From: Petrosia ficiformis
Lineage: Eukaryota > Porifera > Demospongiae > Haplosclerida > Petrosiidae
Length of the DNA stretch: 64,000 nucleotides
Reading direction: 5' to 3'
Assembly (NCBI GenBank): GCA_947044365.1
Contig: OX345636.1
Coordinates: forward strand, 5,476,001 to 5,540,000
Below the pieces are notes generated by a model, which was given only the letters and a program-made list of their open reading frames with translations, was not told where the DNA came from and did not search any database. A program made the translations under genes and the position numbers. This document shows positions 40,331-54,098 of this stretch, piece by piece; positions within the stretch are counted from its first letter, which is position 1, and each line of letters starts with the position of its first letter.

Positions 40331-43017
40331 CTAAATAGGAAGGAATGGTATCCATGTTATGTTAATTATTCATTCATTATAACCCATTGGCCCATTCCTG
40401 TGATTTCTTTCCCATGGGTTTGAACTACATAGTTATAATTATGTTGGTGACATTCTTCAGGAGTTCGCTTAGTCAATTAAAGGGTATGGCACAAATGAAT
40501 GTGCATGAGTATAATATTTCATAACTGTAAGTAGTGTGATCTTGTGATACAATATTGACTTTTGTGTGTATTGATACACTAGAATGGACAGTTTAGCAAA
40601 CCCATTTCTCTAATTTTATCCTAAAAGCAATTATAACAAGCTAATGCACATAACTTTGATTGGTTTCTTTTACCATTTCTTGACAAATACAAGACATTTA
40701 TTTAAATTTTATAAGCATTTTAATTATTATTTCAAGTATCGTGATACTGTATCTTATTGTATTTTTGGCAGCGATATGCAATACTATTATTCAGTAGTAT
40801 TGCACATCCCTGGTAAGTAATGTTGCACCTATACAGCATTTTGGCTATATGCCTATATTTCCTAATCCGAATTGCTATATTATGCAGATCCAATCCGATA
40901 TAATAGTTGTGTGAAATATAATAGTTGTATTTTTCTAGCTTACAACTGTTCACACTTGGTACGTTCGAACAGTGTTAATTATTCTATAGTTTATATTCAG
41001 CCCAAAGTAAATGTAGTTACATGCATGTTCTTGCTTGAACATAAGTACTAACTTTGCCTCCATCTATAGACAGAGGCATGTAATGAAACAATAGTATATA
41101 TACGAATGAATATTGTCAAAACAAAGGTAAATAGCAGGCTATTTTGAGTAACAACGCAAATGAGAGTAAAATTTATGAGTAGTCAATTGGCCAGGAAAAA
41201 TTATATTCAATTATGTTCAGCATTATAGCTATGACTGTAATGCCCAGCTGCGAAATTTATAATACACAAAAAATGATGAATGGTAGTGAAGGAATGAATA
41301 CTCAACAATATGAATTTGAAAGGTGAATGACCTTCATTGAATGAAATATAGGAGTTATAATTGTTGAACAATATAAATGATATGTAACCCACTATAGCAA
41401 ACTGTTTTCCAATACATGAACGATGTCCAGCTCCAAATGAAGAGAATACTAATGAACTTGGTCTGCATGTGTAGTAAACAAAATGATCAAACTAAAATGT
41501 AAAAATCATTGCAGAGGTATGGCACTCAGCAATAATATTAAATTACCATTTCTCTGATCATGATATTATACATATTTAGTGATATTTTACTATGACAATA
41601 ATGACTACGTTTAGTTATAGTATAACCAGCTTCTAAAAGGTTTAGTGTTATAGTTTAGTTAACTAAATTCATATTAGGCTTACTGAAAGGGTTTTAGTTT
41701 TAGTTAGCTAACTAGAAATTCTCATTATTGGCCATTTCTTGTTTTGGTATTACTGTAGACCTGTAATTTAGTTATAGCTAACTGAAACAACACTAATAAA
41801 AACTGACTTGAAATGAGATTTTAACAAATAACATTATTATGAGTATAATAATATCTTTATGCATGGGTAGATGATATATATAGCTTAAATGTAACTATAG
41901 ATTTAGAACTATTGTCCTACTCACAATTTCTTTCCAGTTTCAAATCTATCAGGATCAAATGTTTTAGGATCACTAAAAAACTTTGGCATCTGACAGTAAC
42001 AGGATGTGAAATACTAAACAAAACAGAAAGCAGTAGTATTGGCTTTTATAAACTTAGTAGCCTCTATGTTAAAAAATAAAACCAGTCTACTTACACTGAC
42101 GAGTGTATTTCCTGGTATATAGTGTCCACATAAAGTTATTCCTTCACTAGGTGTTTGTTTTGTTACACCTACAACAGGTGGGTACATACGAATGGCCTCC
42201 ATCAAAACCTAGTATAGAAAAGCTAGCTGTTGTCCTTTTTCAACAAAATATTTCATGTCAATGAATTATATTTAAGAATCATAATTATGTTAAACCTGTT
42301 CCGTATATTTCAGATTATCCAGATCATCAGCAGTTATTGTAATTCTATCACCAAGAACATCATCAATCTCATCAAGAAGTCTATGTATAAATATGGAAGA
42401 TTGAAATAGAGCAATGAAAGTGTTTGAACAAATGTCTGTATGGTTGTTTATACATGTAGATACTATTCCACTTTAATTGCATGTACTAATTTTAGCAATT
42501 TTAGCAACTAACATTAATTACTTAATAAAAAATATATTTGATGATCACTAATTATTATTATTAGGCATGGCTCAGAAGTTTGCTAAAATTAATGCATGCA
42601 CATCTGAGTGTTAAAAAATTGCTAAATTTAGTGGACATAATTAACAGTAGGCTTAAGGTAGACACGTTACATGTATATAGAATGGACGGAGGTGAAAATA
42701 GGTGGGTAAATAGATGGTATAATTATTGTTATATAAATATAATAGATACTTATGACAAAAGAAAGGCAAGATAACCATAACAATTACATTACTTATAGCA
42801 TAAAGAAGAATCTTGATTTATTATTAGTGTCGACGTAATTTTCAAAAAGGGACACTCCTGCCAAATAATTTTCATCAAATGCATAGATTCACCATTCTAC
42901 CATGTTGTACAGGAAGCAATGAAATTTCGTGTCCAGGAAGAGCTATTATTAATCTTTTATACAATTAAATTGTGAGTGTTTGATTAAAATATAATTTTTT
43001 TGAAAACGCACATGCAC

Positions 43018-43035
43018 AAACACACACACACACGT
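43018..43035. repeat. CA microsatellite in a P450 intron
   Basis: A short CA/TG run, also present in shorter form at the equivalent place in copies 1 (about 24876) and 2 (about 38708), so inherited through the duplication. Confidence 0.7.
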
Positions 43036-44908
43036 GATAGTACCTTGATAACACATTTTGATGTTGCAGAATTAATATCACTGCAAAAGCTAATGCATTG
43101 CCAGTTGTTTCTTGACCTGATAACAGAACAAAGAAAATGATTATATTATAACATAACATTGAAATGTATTTAGAATTACCAGCAACAAAGAAAATAACAA
43201 AGTCATCCACTAACACTTCAATATCAACTTTCTCTTCATTTTCTGAATGTTTAAAATGATTGTTAAAAGATACTTCAATGTAATAATGATACTAATAAAA
43301 TTGTGTTATTCCTTACGTGGCAATCTTAGTATACAAGTTAGTATATCATTAGATAGAGTATCTCCTCTCTCAAGAGATTCAATCCTCTTTTTAATACAAT
43401 CCTTTCCAATTCTACGAAGAGCTCTGATACACTCAGACTACTAGTACTTTTGAGATTTAAATGGATGAAGATACTGTTTAAGAAGTAAATAGTAAAACTG
43501 TAAGTTATAGGAAAATAGGTTACAACAATTTTTAGTCATAAATCACATAATGAATTCAGTAGAGTAAAACTAAACTAATCATTACTAATTTTGTTCCTAC
43601 ATTTGTATAGGTACATGTGTATGTATAGGTGCTTATACATGTATATATCCAAAGTAAATAAAGGTATAGACAAGTAGTATAGTGTAAATACAGATACTTG
43701 ACAGTTTATGGATTAAAACGTAAGAGTACTGTTTTACTCTCGGAAAAGTTTGATTTAACCTTTCTTTGTTCTTACCATTTATTCACTATGTCAGTTATGT
43801 GTTTCTACTGTGTATTCCAGTAGATCTCATCTTAGTGCTGCCGTGATATAACAAAGTATCATATATTGTGACAATATGAACGACATAACATATCGCAATT
43901 TTTTTATGGCCTAGAGTTGCTTTCCACAGGGTTGATTCTTATATATTTGTTTATGTCACTTATGCGAATAGTGGTATGTAACTGTGTATGTAGTTTAGTA
44001 ATTTGAGTCATTTCAGCCTGATATTCTCAGGTGGGTGGAGAGTCACTTAATGAATGTGGTGCACAAATGAATGTGCACTCAAGCTAACAAAGCAGCTGCA
44101 AGACTCCGGAAGAATGTAAAACTGCAACTAATACTAATAACTGTTGTATATTGCAGAGAAACAGTTTAAAGATGATGCTAGAATCTTTAACAAATAAGTA
44201 CAGTAGGTGGATGAGTTTCAGACATTCAGAACCTTGAAGGAGTACATGTACTTCAAAGATCAGCATACTTAGACTGTAGTTACACCTACAACTTCAGGCC
44301 CCAGTTACCATTTGTGCTAATTAGGCAATTTGTCCAGTCAAATGTAATTTTATTCGGACAAAGAAATAAAATGTCCAGAAAATGGTTGATTGCTGGACAT
44401 TATTTGGGCACTGAATATACAATACTTATTTAATGGACATGTCATGATATCATGGCAGCTCTAGTGTATGCACTATGTTTCATTCATTGAAAAAAAGAGT
44501 TCACCAAGGAATTTGTTTGATTGAGGGCAGACTGGTTATTGAAATTGTTTCTGTATAACCTTCAAAACATTCGCCACTACCGAATGTATAGTAACATCTC
44601 CTTTACTATGCTTGAGATCGAGTCGCTCTGGTGGCCACTCTTTAGAGAAATCAGATGAGAAAGCAACCTAAATAATAATGTATGGAAGAAATGGTATCAA
44701 TGTTATGTCAATTATTCATTCATTATAGCTCATAGGCCATCCCTATGATTGCTTTACTACAGGCATTCAATTACACATGTAAATGGCGTGGCACATGAAA
44801 GGATATGCTAACATTATGCATGAGCATTAATTCATATTCTACCAGGTTTTCATACAGGAATTGTACTTGGTAGAATATGAATGCACTTGCAGTGCAGAAC
44901 CCTTGCCA

Positions 44909-45735
44909 CACTGCAAAAATACAATTGTTAAAATAACTAATACATTTGTTAGTACAGTTGTAAGGATTAGTAGAAATAATTAGTCGTGTAGGTTGTTATG
45001 ACTGCATGATGACATACAATTTACATGTACTTATTATACTACCATTTATAATCTAATAATTGCAGTTTCAATTTCCTTATATGGTCTAACTGATTTACAA
45101 AGAAGCATAATAAACATTTTAAATTAGGTTTCCAAACCTTCTTTGTGCAGATATTAGATGTGATATTTGATAATGATTGGTACAAGTACATTATCATGCA
45201 GTCGTAACGTAACATGTTGTATAACTAACTAAATTATGATTTGCATTTATGCAACTGTATCACTGCAAAAACTAAAGTGTTAAAATAACCATTTTATTGG
45301 TTAGTGCCGGTTGCAAGGAATAGCATGAGTTTCAATTTAGATTGTCAATTGTCACAGAGGATGTTGTGACTACATGCATATATGTTTCTATAACATAATC
45401 TGCACCAAGTATTGGAAGGTATAAATTAAATTATGTGTTTGTGGGTTTACAAACATTTTTGATGGCCATGTACAATTACATTACTTTTGTATTATTATAC
45501 TAAATCTTTGACATGAAATATGAGTAGACAGCACCCTAAAAGTATAGTGATTCAACTATAATTGAATATAATTAGTACAAAGTATCTGTGGTATAAGATG
45601 TATGTATTACGAACAACCAACTAATTTTTAAATCCTTGCAACTGTACTAACCACTAAATTAGTTATTTTAACTGTTTTTTTTTGCAGTATAATAACAAAT
45701 ACATTTGTTATTTCAACAATTCTACTTTTGCAGTG
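44909..45735. mobile_element. Nested mariner-type MITEs
   Basis: An outer copy starts CACTGCAAAAATACAATTG at 44909 and ends with the inverted terminus at about 45690-45735. A second full copy, starting CACTGCAAAAACTAAAGTG at 45261 and ending near 45688, sits inside it. Both belong to the family at 32706-33108. Nesting shows at least two rounds of activity. Confidence 0.65.
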
Positions 45736-48700
45736 CACAAGTGTGATTGGGAAACATGAATGATTATTGACAAAATAATTGCAGGCAATACTTGACTGTT
45801 AATAATAATATAATTATGTGTGTATGATAGCACTTACTGTACAATCCAAGAGGCTAGAGTACAGTTTATAATTAAACAGTATAAAAACAAGTTACCAGTT
45901 CCAATCCTGTTGCGAAACTGTGGCTTGCCACTCCAAATACCGTCAAAACACATCCACGAAATATTGCTGTCAACGAAAAAATCTCTGTCTTTACTGTGGC
46001 TTAGAACAAAGAGAAAGATTCTCCACATGTACTAAAATAATTAAATAAAAGCTTCCTATACTGTAGTAGTCATTACCTGAATTGTACTTAACTTCAAGCA
46101 GTGGTTCAACAGTGATAGGCTTCAAGCAAGATGAGTTGAGCTTCAGTGAATTCTTTTGCTACCAGACATCTTATGAAAGTTGTGAAACATGAGTTACAAA
46201 AATTGTTATAACTTTAAAACAGAAAGGTTTATAGCAAAATCCTATTATTATTTTGATTTTTGTATGACTTGATGTCTGCGGGTAGTATTATCAAAGTACT
46301 AATTTTGCCAACAGACAGATAGACAGACACTATGATTACAGTAACCCTCCAGTCCGCCTTTGCAGGCGAGAGTTAATAATGGAATGATCAAGGCTGTAAT
46401 AATTATCTTACTCACTTTACTGATAACATCCAGAGTAGTGCTAGATAGAATATCTTTCATTGGTACTTCAGTCTTCCCATCAGCCAATTGTCTTAGTTTA
46501 TTTATCATGATATTCACACAAGAGTTAAATGATGGCACTAGTCCTCGCAAATGGCTATAAATAATCAGTAAATATTTATGTATGGTTTTATTAGCCTTTA
46601 ATAAAAAATACGTTTCCTACAATAGTGTACATTAATATTCCTATAAAGACTATTAAAAAGTATAAATACATGGATCATACAGTGGAACATCTATAAAGAG
46701 AACACAATTGACCAGTGAAAGTCCTTAATTCAGAGGGATAGCCCAAAAAAAGGCTGTCAAATGTCAATACTTTATAAATTATAAATTAGATATTAAAATA
46801 CCTGCCAATAGATACAAACACATGTACAGGTATGTCTTAAAAAGCATATAACATTTGAGAATGTTTCTACAACTAACAAGGGTTTTTTTAGGCTAGAGGA
46901 GGTGGGGGGGGTCATTTGCCACCCCCTTGAAAGTTCATTTGTCAATAGGCAAAGCACAATAAACCAGTATGTTTCCCCCTGTAGTCTTTCAAATTCAACA
47001 TTTGCACCAACCTCCCCTTTTTGATACATTTTAAACATACTAAATACTTGCATAATTATGGATAACCATAAATATCCGAAGAGATATTTTCAGTTCAGAT
47101 TAGTGGCGTAGTAACTGCACTTTACTGCACAACTATTTGTGCTAGTGAAGCAAATCTCTCAAATAAAATATAAGTTAATGACTGCACCAAATTGTAAGTG
47201 CATGCCATAATAAAGAATGGTAGCAAAAACAATACAATGTACATGTGCTTTAAACATAAAAATCCCATAATAAATACATACATGTCCCATGTGATGACTT
47301 TTCAAATATCTGTGAAGTACATGTACATCACATGTTATTTGCTATTATAAGTACAAATTCATGTACATGTACTCTGGAATGAGCTAGTAACATCTGCTGT
47401 TTTAGTTTTAGCTGATGGAATTGAAATACTAATAATATATACACCACGGGCTGTACCTATAATATTATACTACATACATGTATATACAAATGTAGCTACA
47501 TTGTATGCATGTTTGTTAACATATGCTTAAATTGTTAAAAAAACCAAGCGGTGATACAGGTTGTTGTGTGCACCAAGTATAAAAATGTACACTAGAAATT
47601 ATGTTTTTGCAGGTTTCCAAACCCTGTTAACGATCAAAACTGCTAGATGCAATTAAAGTAAACTCCTAGTATGAAAATAATGGAATATGAGTAGACAGTG
47701 CCCTAAAATTATACTGCTTCAATTAATTATTATAATTTGTACAAAGCAGCTATGGCATTAAGCATGTATGAGTCTATAACAATCTGAATAACTGTCTAAT
47801 TGTTACATCCTTGTAATTGTACTACCCAATAAAATAGTTTTTTTTAACAATTTTATTTTTGCAGTGTACCTTTTAAGTGCACCCACCCATATTAATTGAG
47901 AAACTAGAGATCAACAATCTCTGGCCTAAAGCATGAGAGAGAAAACAGTTTAGTATTATAATAATTTTTTATAAGTAGCCATCTTGCCCTCCCTGTGGCG
48001 ACACAAGTGACACAACTCATTGGCAAGTTCTATTTCAGATGCACGGTAGAAGATGATGTATAGGCTTCTAACAGACCCCTTCCCTTCATTCACAGAGTGA
48101 TGGGTGTTGCTATACCGAGCAATTTAATACTTACCCCTTCAAAAATAGTTCAGTCAATGGCTTCATATCATTTCCATGCTCGTTAGTTATTTGTGGCCAA
48201 CAAAGAAACTGCAACATAATAAACATCAAGTGATTATGGAGACAAAAGAAATTCAATGTTTTGAAATCGTTAAAGATGAGACCAAAGTAGCTAACACAGT
48301 TCATATTGAGCTGATGTTTGTGTGAGTCAAAGTGACAATAAATTACTTATTTAGAGCAATGCCAACTCAATTATGAATGTGAATAAAAATAGACAGTTTC
48401 AGAGTACAACCTTTAACAATGATACTATCTAGAACATGTGATGTGGTGTAATAACAGTTACAGATAATATGCGACCAGCTCTGACAAAACCAGCCTTATG
48501 ATTTAAAATTTTCAAATATTATTTTTTGTTTTTACCTCAATAGAGCTTTACATTAGTTTAGAATTGGTATATTATACTTCATGATACAGACAAAGCCATA
48601 ACAAACCAGCAAATAAATTTTCAAGGTCATTAATTTTCATTTTGAGAAAAAAACACAATAAAATTATTTTTGGGTCCCATAATTCAATTCCGATTTACCA

Positions 48701-49138
48701 AAACCTAGCAAAGCACATAGAGAAGATATGGTTAGACATTTGTGAAGCTTTCTTATATAGTAAAAATATAACGATGATCTCCTAAGTAACTCATAACAAC
48801 GTATTTTGTATTTAAAAATTACATTTTAATCCATAAGCCTGGTTTCTATAATTGTATAATTATAATAATAATGGATAATATTCTAACCTGTTCATAGGAC
48901 GTGAAGGAAGATGCGAGTATTGTCTGCGTATCCATACTAGATATCCAGTAATCAATAGCACTAATACTGATATTGTAATCATAATAACAAGTACACATGA
49001 TAGTACAATATTATGTAAAGGAATATAGTCTACCATCACTTCAAACACCTGAAACAGGGAGTCCATTGCAATGACTACACAAAACAGGAACACAACACAT
49101 ATATAATGTAGGGCGGGGTAACTTGGATAGCGGAACAA

Positions 49139-50278
49139 AAGTTTTCTTTGCCTGCTTACTACAGCTATATGAACATTTTGATGAGGTTTAGTTTGAAGGT
49201 ACGTTTGTGTACCTCCTAACTCCAGTCTTTCAGGGGTGTGTTGCAGGTGTTTCTTTCTCTATATTCAACAATATTACACAAATAAATTCATTGATAGTCA
49301 TTGCATTTTCAAAAACGCTCTGAATGTGCTTCTATAGTGTGCATTTGCTTCTTTACACTTATTTCGACAATCTGAAACACTCTTGTGAATTCAGCAGCAC
49401 ATTCGCAGCACATTCCTGTGGGCAAGGCTATCAACGCCCACAATACATGTCTGTGCATGTGGTTCAAGGAATTGTAGTGATACAAAGAGGTGGGGCTGGC
49501 CAATGCGGGTAAAAGTAACCTCACAAAGAGGTGGGGCTAGGCCAAGAAGTTAGCCTCACATTCAGTAGCCTCGCATTCCACACCTCACTGTAAACCCCGC
49601 CTAGCGAAATTCTTTTGGTTTATTAACTTGTTGTGGAATGTACAAGGGTTGGGCTGATTTAACTATCGTGCGGGTGGGGCTGGCTAGTTGCGATAATATT
49701 ATATATATTATATATAACTAAGTTTATGATAATTATTATTAATATATAATATATATAACATGTTAAACTTAGGGACTGGTTGTTTCCAAAATGGACAAAG
49801 TGAAAGAATAATCTAGGATTTCGCTGAGAGCAGTAATGTTGTGTTCTATTTGTCTAGGTCAACCTTCTGTTATGTTTTATGTTGTTTTATAATAATTTTT
49901 ACAAGTGTCACCATATAATACAGTCTAGAACTTTCTTTTGTTATTGTGTATTACTTGTCTAACAAGTGCTATAATATATGTTGTGTATTACTATCAGTAT
50001 GTTAAGTTGCATAATAATTTTCTGTTAAGTGTTATGTTGTGCAATACTTTTCACAAGAATTATATATTTATAGTCTAGAACTTTCTTAGGTTGTGTAATA
50101 CATTTTGTGTTATGTTGTGTAATGCTCAATCTAGAATCTTCCATATTGTGTAATACTTATTTCTTCTTATAATCATTTCACTATATAAAACCATTACAAA
50201 AGTGGTCAAGATTAACTTCCTTATAGTCATAGTACTGGTTAGTAGTTGGAGTAGAGTTGTTATTCAAGCTCGGTTGAC
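49139..50278. other. Intergenic with degenerate tandem repeats
   Basis: Between P450 copy 3 and the large mobile element. 49490-49690 has several AGGTGGGGCTGGC-like blocks. 49680-49760 is an AT-rich imperfect palindrome. 49920-50165 has three or four loose copies of TCTAGAACTTTCTT...GTTGTGTAATAC. It may include the 5' end or promoter of the element. No terminal inverted repeat could be matched to its 3' side. Confidence 0.4.
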
Positions 50279-51528
50279 ATGGTATGGATCAAGAACATTG
50301 AATTGTATGACATTATGCTATTGACATTTAGGGTCGAAGGAAAAAGTACAAAATCTGTACTAAGAGATTAGTGGAGCTTATATGTCTACATGGTTTGCCT
50401 CCAAAATGTAAAAAAAGGTTCACGCACAACACCTGATGGGTATTGGATGAGACTGTCTCAGGAACTTTCAGGAAGATCAAAACCTTCTCCTGCATTTATC
50501 AAAGCAGTATACTGCTATTGGCATAAGGATTTACAGCTTGTACAATCTCAAGTTATGCAACTGTTACCAGATGATGATCAGGTAACGAACTGTTACATAT
50601 TATAATTGCATAATATTTTAGAGATACTAACTATTACTTAGAAACAAGTTAATAGTAGGACACAAATAAAATCTGATCAACTTGAAAGAGAGCTGGTATA
50701 GAATGATAATTTAGTTGTAAAAACATTATTTAACTGGGAAATGTAAATTTTAATATAGCAGTTTTCAAAGCAGAAGCGAAAAGATTTAAATTTAGATGTC
50801 TCAGTGACTGGTATAATAATTATATATGCAAGGTAATTTTATCACCATTTTTAACTTTCAAATTACAGGATTACTTCGCAGTGAAAGTATTTCTAATTTG
50901 AGTACAAAAAATATTGCTGATGTGAGTATGACACCAGTACCTAATATCACAACATTAAGTTCAGTGCCAACCATAACAATCCCTATGAGTATACCACACC
51001 AGTTAACGGAAGGAAAATACGATGAAGAAAATGCTGAATTGTATTGTTTATGTAAAAAAGCTTATGATGAGCGGTATGTCCTAAGCATACCAATGCACAT
51101 TATTTATTTATCTGAACTACATGCAGGTTTATGCTGATGTGCAACTTCTGCTTACAGTTCTATCATTTAGATTGCATTGGTCTGGATATATCTGAAGAAA
51201 AAGCAAAGAGTATTGGAATTTATAAATGCTCTTTATGTGAAATTAATGGGAAAACAGAAGTTCTTTATGAAGAAGGTATATACATAAATGTTTTAGAAAC
51301 CACAATTGTTTGATTGATTAGCATTTCTCTTTTCAGAGAATCGCTACAAAACAGCTATGAATCTTGCATATGGAGAGGTATTGAATAGGCTATAGATATG
51401 ATTGTATATATATAGTTTTAATTAATTTATCTTAATGCACATAACATTAATCAATGTAGGAAAAACTTGATGCTGGACTTCCACTTTACCTTTCAACTCC
51501 GTTAGAATGGTCAGAAAAAAAGTTGCAA
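50279..51528 (+). CDS. Copy A, 5' exons: basic N-terminus and PHD finger
   Basis: A start codon at 50279-50281 is followed at once by a 50-nt intron, then exons 50332-50581, 50642-50695, 50759-50810, 50869-51073, 51127-51275, 51337-51377 and 51460-51528, all in phase. The N-terminus is basic (GRRKKYKICTKRLVELICL). Exons at 50869 and 51127 together form a C4HC3 PHD finger: C-x-C at YCLCKK, MCNFC, FYHLDC, then CSLC. PHD fingers usually bind histone H3 tails, so a role in targeting chromatin is likely. Frame continuity is lost once, in the A-run near 50400, between the CLHG motif and the PDGYW motif; copy B shows both motifs belong to one exon. Confidence 0.7.
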
Positions 51529-51586
51529 GTATATTATTGTAGTAATCTATTATCATTTTGGAATTATTGACATTATTCCTACACAG

Positions 51587-53870
51587 CACCATGTTTCTTC
51601 TCCTGATTGGGAGGAAAACAGTTATTTTTGTGCATCACTTCAAAAGGAAGTTAAGATAAAGCTCTCTTGGGATGAGTGGGAATCCATGGGAGGTCCCCAA
51701 CATACTCTCAGTGATGAATGGTATATTCTCGTCATAAAACTATTGTCAGCAACAAACCCATTTTGTACGTTGATGTTTGACAGAAAGTGGGTGAAGAAAT
51801 CATTTTGAAAACAGTCTAAATATCTTTTTAGATGCTATGGTCACTGTGCTTTTGCAAATTGCCAAGTATCCTTTCGTTTTTGTGTTTTGGATGCAAAATT
51901 TGAGCCAAAAAATCACCAATCGCTTGATGTAGAAATTTATTATAATGGTAATCCTTTTCATTTAAAAGGTGAGAAACATTCTCGACCAATCAAAAAGTCA
52001 GAACGTTCTCTCCTTAAGCATTCGTTGAAGTTTAATTCACCATCTTCCATTTATATGAAAAGATTCTCCAAACTCTCCGAGATAGAACTTGATTCAGGAA
52101 ATAGGGATAAAGTTGGAAGTAGTCCGTCTGTCTTACAAAAAATTTCCTCTGAGGGTAAAAAAGAGGAATACAGAGATGTTGATTTGATTACCTCTTTTCA
52201 CATACTGAAGTGTGAATTTGATGGTACTCACTCAGCTGGCCATGGAGCATGTGCCGAATACATTCAAAGAATTTGTACATTTCCTTTCCATGTGATGTGC
52301 TACACTCCAATTGGAATTCGCTTGTATCATTACCTTGCCAAAGACAGTACGTTATTTTGTGATGCTACTGGAACAATTGTATCCATGAAAGGTCAGAATT
52401 GCATCAAAGATAAAGCTTTGTATTATGCCTTAGTTTTGAGACATCCTTCAGGCAAGCATCCTCCGGTTGCCTTTGCAGAATTTTTATCAAACGAACACTC
52501 TGTTCTTGCTGTTTCTTTCTTCTTAGAAAATTTCCGAAATCACGAAAGAAACATTTATGGTCGAAAAAACCTCATAATCCCAAAGCACGTGGTCATTGAC
52601 AGGAGCTTAGTTTTACTGTTGAGCTTTCTAAAAGTTTATAATTCTGAGTCTCTTTCTGATTATGTACATCGGTGTTTTAGAATAGTGACTGGGTGTGCAG
52701 AGACAGGTGATCATAACTTAATGTTCATCCATGCATGTGTAAGTCATGTGATGAAAAGTGCTAGGAATGATTTCAAAAAGCTCTTGTAAGCGTATAGTAT
52801 TCATTTATTTTAGAATATTTGCACATTGCTATTTCCTTTATTGCAGCAAAGGTGAAGGTTATCGATTTGCCATGTATGCATTTTCCATCCTTCTTAATTC
52901 ATGGAGTTTAGAACGATTTATTTTAAGACTGAGACTCTGTGTTACTGTTTTCCAGTCACCTACTGTTGATGAACCTGTGTACAGTAGTTACGAACAGTTA
53001 ATGCAAATAATGAGAGAGCTGCCAAATGAAGAGAATGAGAGTGATGAAAGTCCATTGTTAACTGATCATAATCTCCTCAGTGACGATGTTTCAGAAGATA
53101 CTTCTGAAGAAAGAGAACTTTACATGGGAGCTAGTAGGCCTTTCCTTCCTTATATAATGGGAAGGATAAGCGATGTACATATATCAGGTAATAGCGATGG
53201 TAAATCTAATAATCTCTTTCAGTTTGGGTGGCTGAACACTATGGAACGAAAGTGGCTATCTCTAACACCATTTTGGTCATGCATCCTAAGAGGTATCATT
53301 CTACATTCATTTAATTGGCAACTCACTTTGTCTTCAATTAAATAGGTAATCCATCTCGTTACAAGGATTGGCAAGGTGCCCAGTCTACTGAGTTTGCTGA
53401 TGTGTCTGCAGTGAGTTTGCAATATTGAACTACCATGTTAATAAAGTCGCTTTAATTTGTTTAGCAAGTTGCTGTAGAGAGAACTTCAGGAGCAATTGAG
53501 GCCTGGAATGGTATATTAAAGAATAATGACCATCCCAACCATCGCCTGAGACCAGATATTTTTATTAAAGATCATTACCCAATACTTAAGGGTAGGCAAA
53601 TGGCTTTTATCGACAATTTGTCCTCTAAACAGAAGAAAAAATTGACAGTCAGTGTTTCCTTACTTTAGTTATGGTATGTAATAATCAACTTTTTTTGCAG
53701 AGAGCCTTGAATAAACCGAACAAACCGTTGAAGGAAGAGTGGGCAAGGAGACCTAAGAAGAGGAAGTTACCTTTTACTAATCGTGGAGTTTATCAGCAAC
53801 CACCATTAAAAAACTTCAAAATTTTAAAGTATGGTTATACTACAAATGAATTCGAACATGCATGCACACA
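51587..53870 (+). CDS. Copy A, Cys-rich finger and DDE transposase core
   Basis: Exons 51587-52785, 52847-53292, 53346-53410, 53465-53647 and 53701-53870. A finger with NPFC...RCYGHCAFANC is followed by the catalytic core: first Asp in STLFCDATGTIV, second in PKHVVIDRSLVLLLSFL, a CVSHVMKSAR segment, and the Glu in RTSGAIEAWNGILKN. The spacing and the DAT and C-x2-H features are like MULE transposases, which cut and paste DNA. A basic tail (RRPKKRKLP) looks like a nuclear signal. One in-frame TGA (51806-51808) lies between the first finger Cys and the rest; copy B is open at this point, so it is a lesion here. The segment 53188-53220 might be a tiny intron but is also open. Confidence 0.75.
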
Positions 53871-54098
53871 GTAATTCCCTATATGCATTCACTATAATAG
53901 CACCCCAGAGCAAGATGAAGTAGACAAAATGGACCCAGTTTTGGATTGTGTAATCATTAAAAGCAGCAGGTATGTGGCACTTATAAAATATTTGCTGTTC
54001 ATTTATCAATTTTGCTTAAGAGCAACTAGTCAGAAAACTGAGGTAAATATTAAATAAGATATTATACTCAATCCTATGTCACAAAATGCTTTGTCTAG

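Larger units (their letters stand above)
25880..44815. repeat. Dispersed short repeat family in P450 introns
   Basis: A motif of the form TTAATGGATGTGGTGCACAA...ATGTGC recurs near 25885, 26710, 31390, 40465, 44050 and 44780. It is usually preceded by a second motif, CCTATGATTGCTTTCCACAGG, near 26600, 30890, 40395 and 44750. Pairing suggests the two ends or halves of one degraded non-coding element. The coordinates span the family, not one continuous repeat. Confidence 0.5.
41043..49066 (-). pseudogene. P450 copy 3: degraded paralogue
   Basis: Recognisable exons: 1 (49066-48888, membrane anchor), 2 (48208-48135), 6 (46554-46416), 7 (44667 leftward), 8 (43473-43317), 9 (43242-43180), 10 (43116-43044), 11 (42380-42296), 12 (42208-42095), 13 (42013-41925), 14 (41462-41393) and only the first codons of 15 (from 41063). 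Lesions: a 22-bp deletion in exon 2 shifts the frame; exons 3-5 are missing through one deletion of about 4 kb relative to copy 1 (junction near 47035); exon 7 has lost its 3' end and donor and stops at 44538-44536; exon 8 has two adjacent in-frame stops at 43443-43438; exon 15 is cut off after about seven codons. The heme loop FSSFGAGHRSCIG is otherwise kept. Clearly a pseudogene. Confidence 0.9.
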
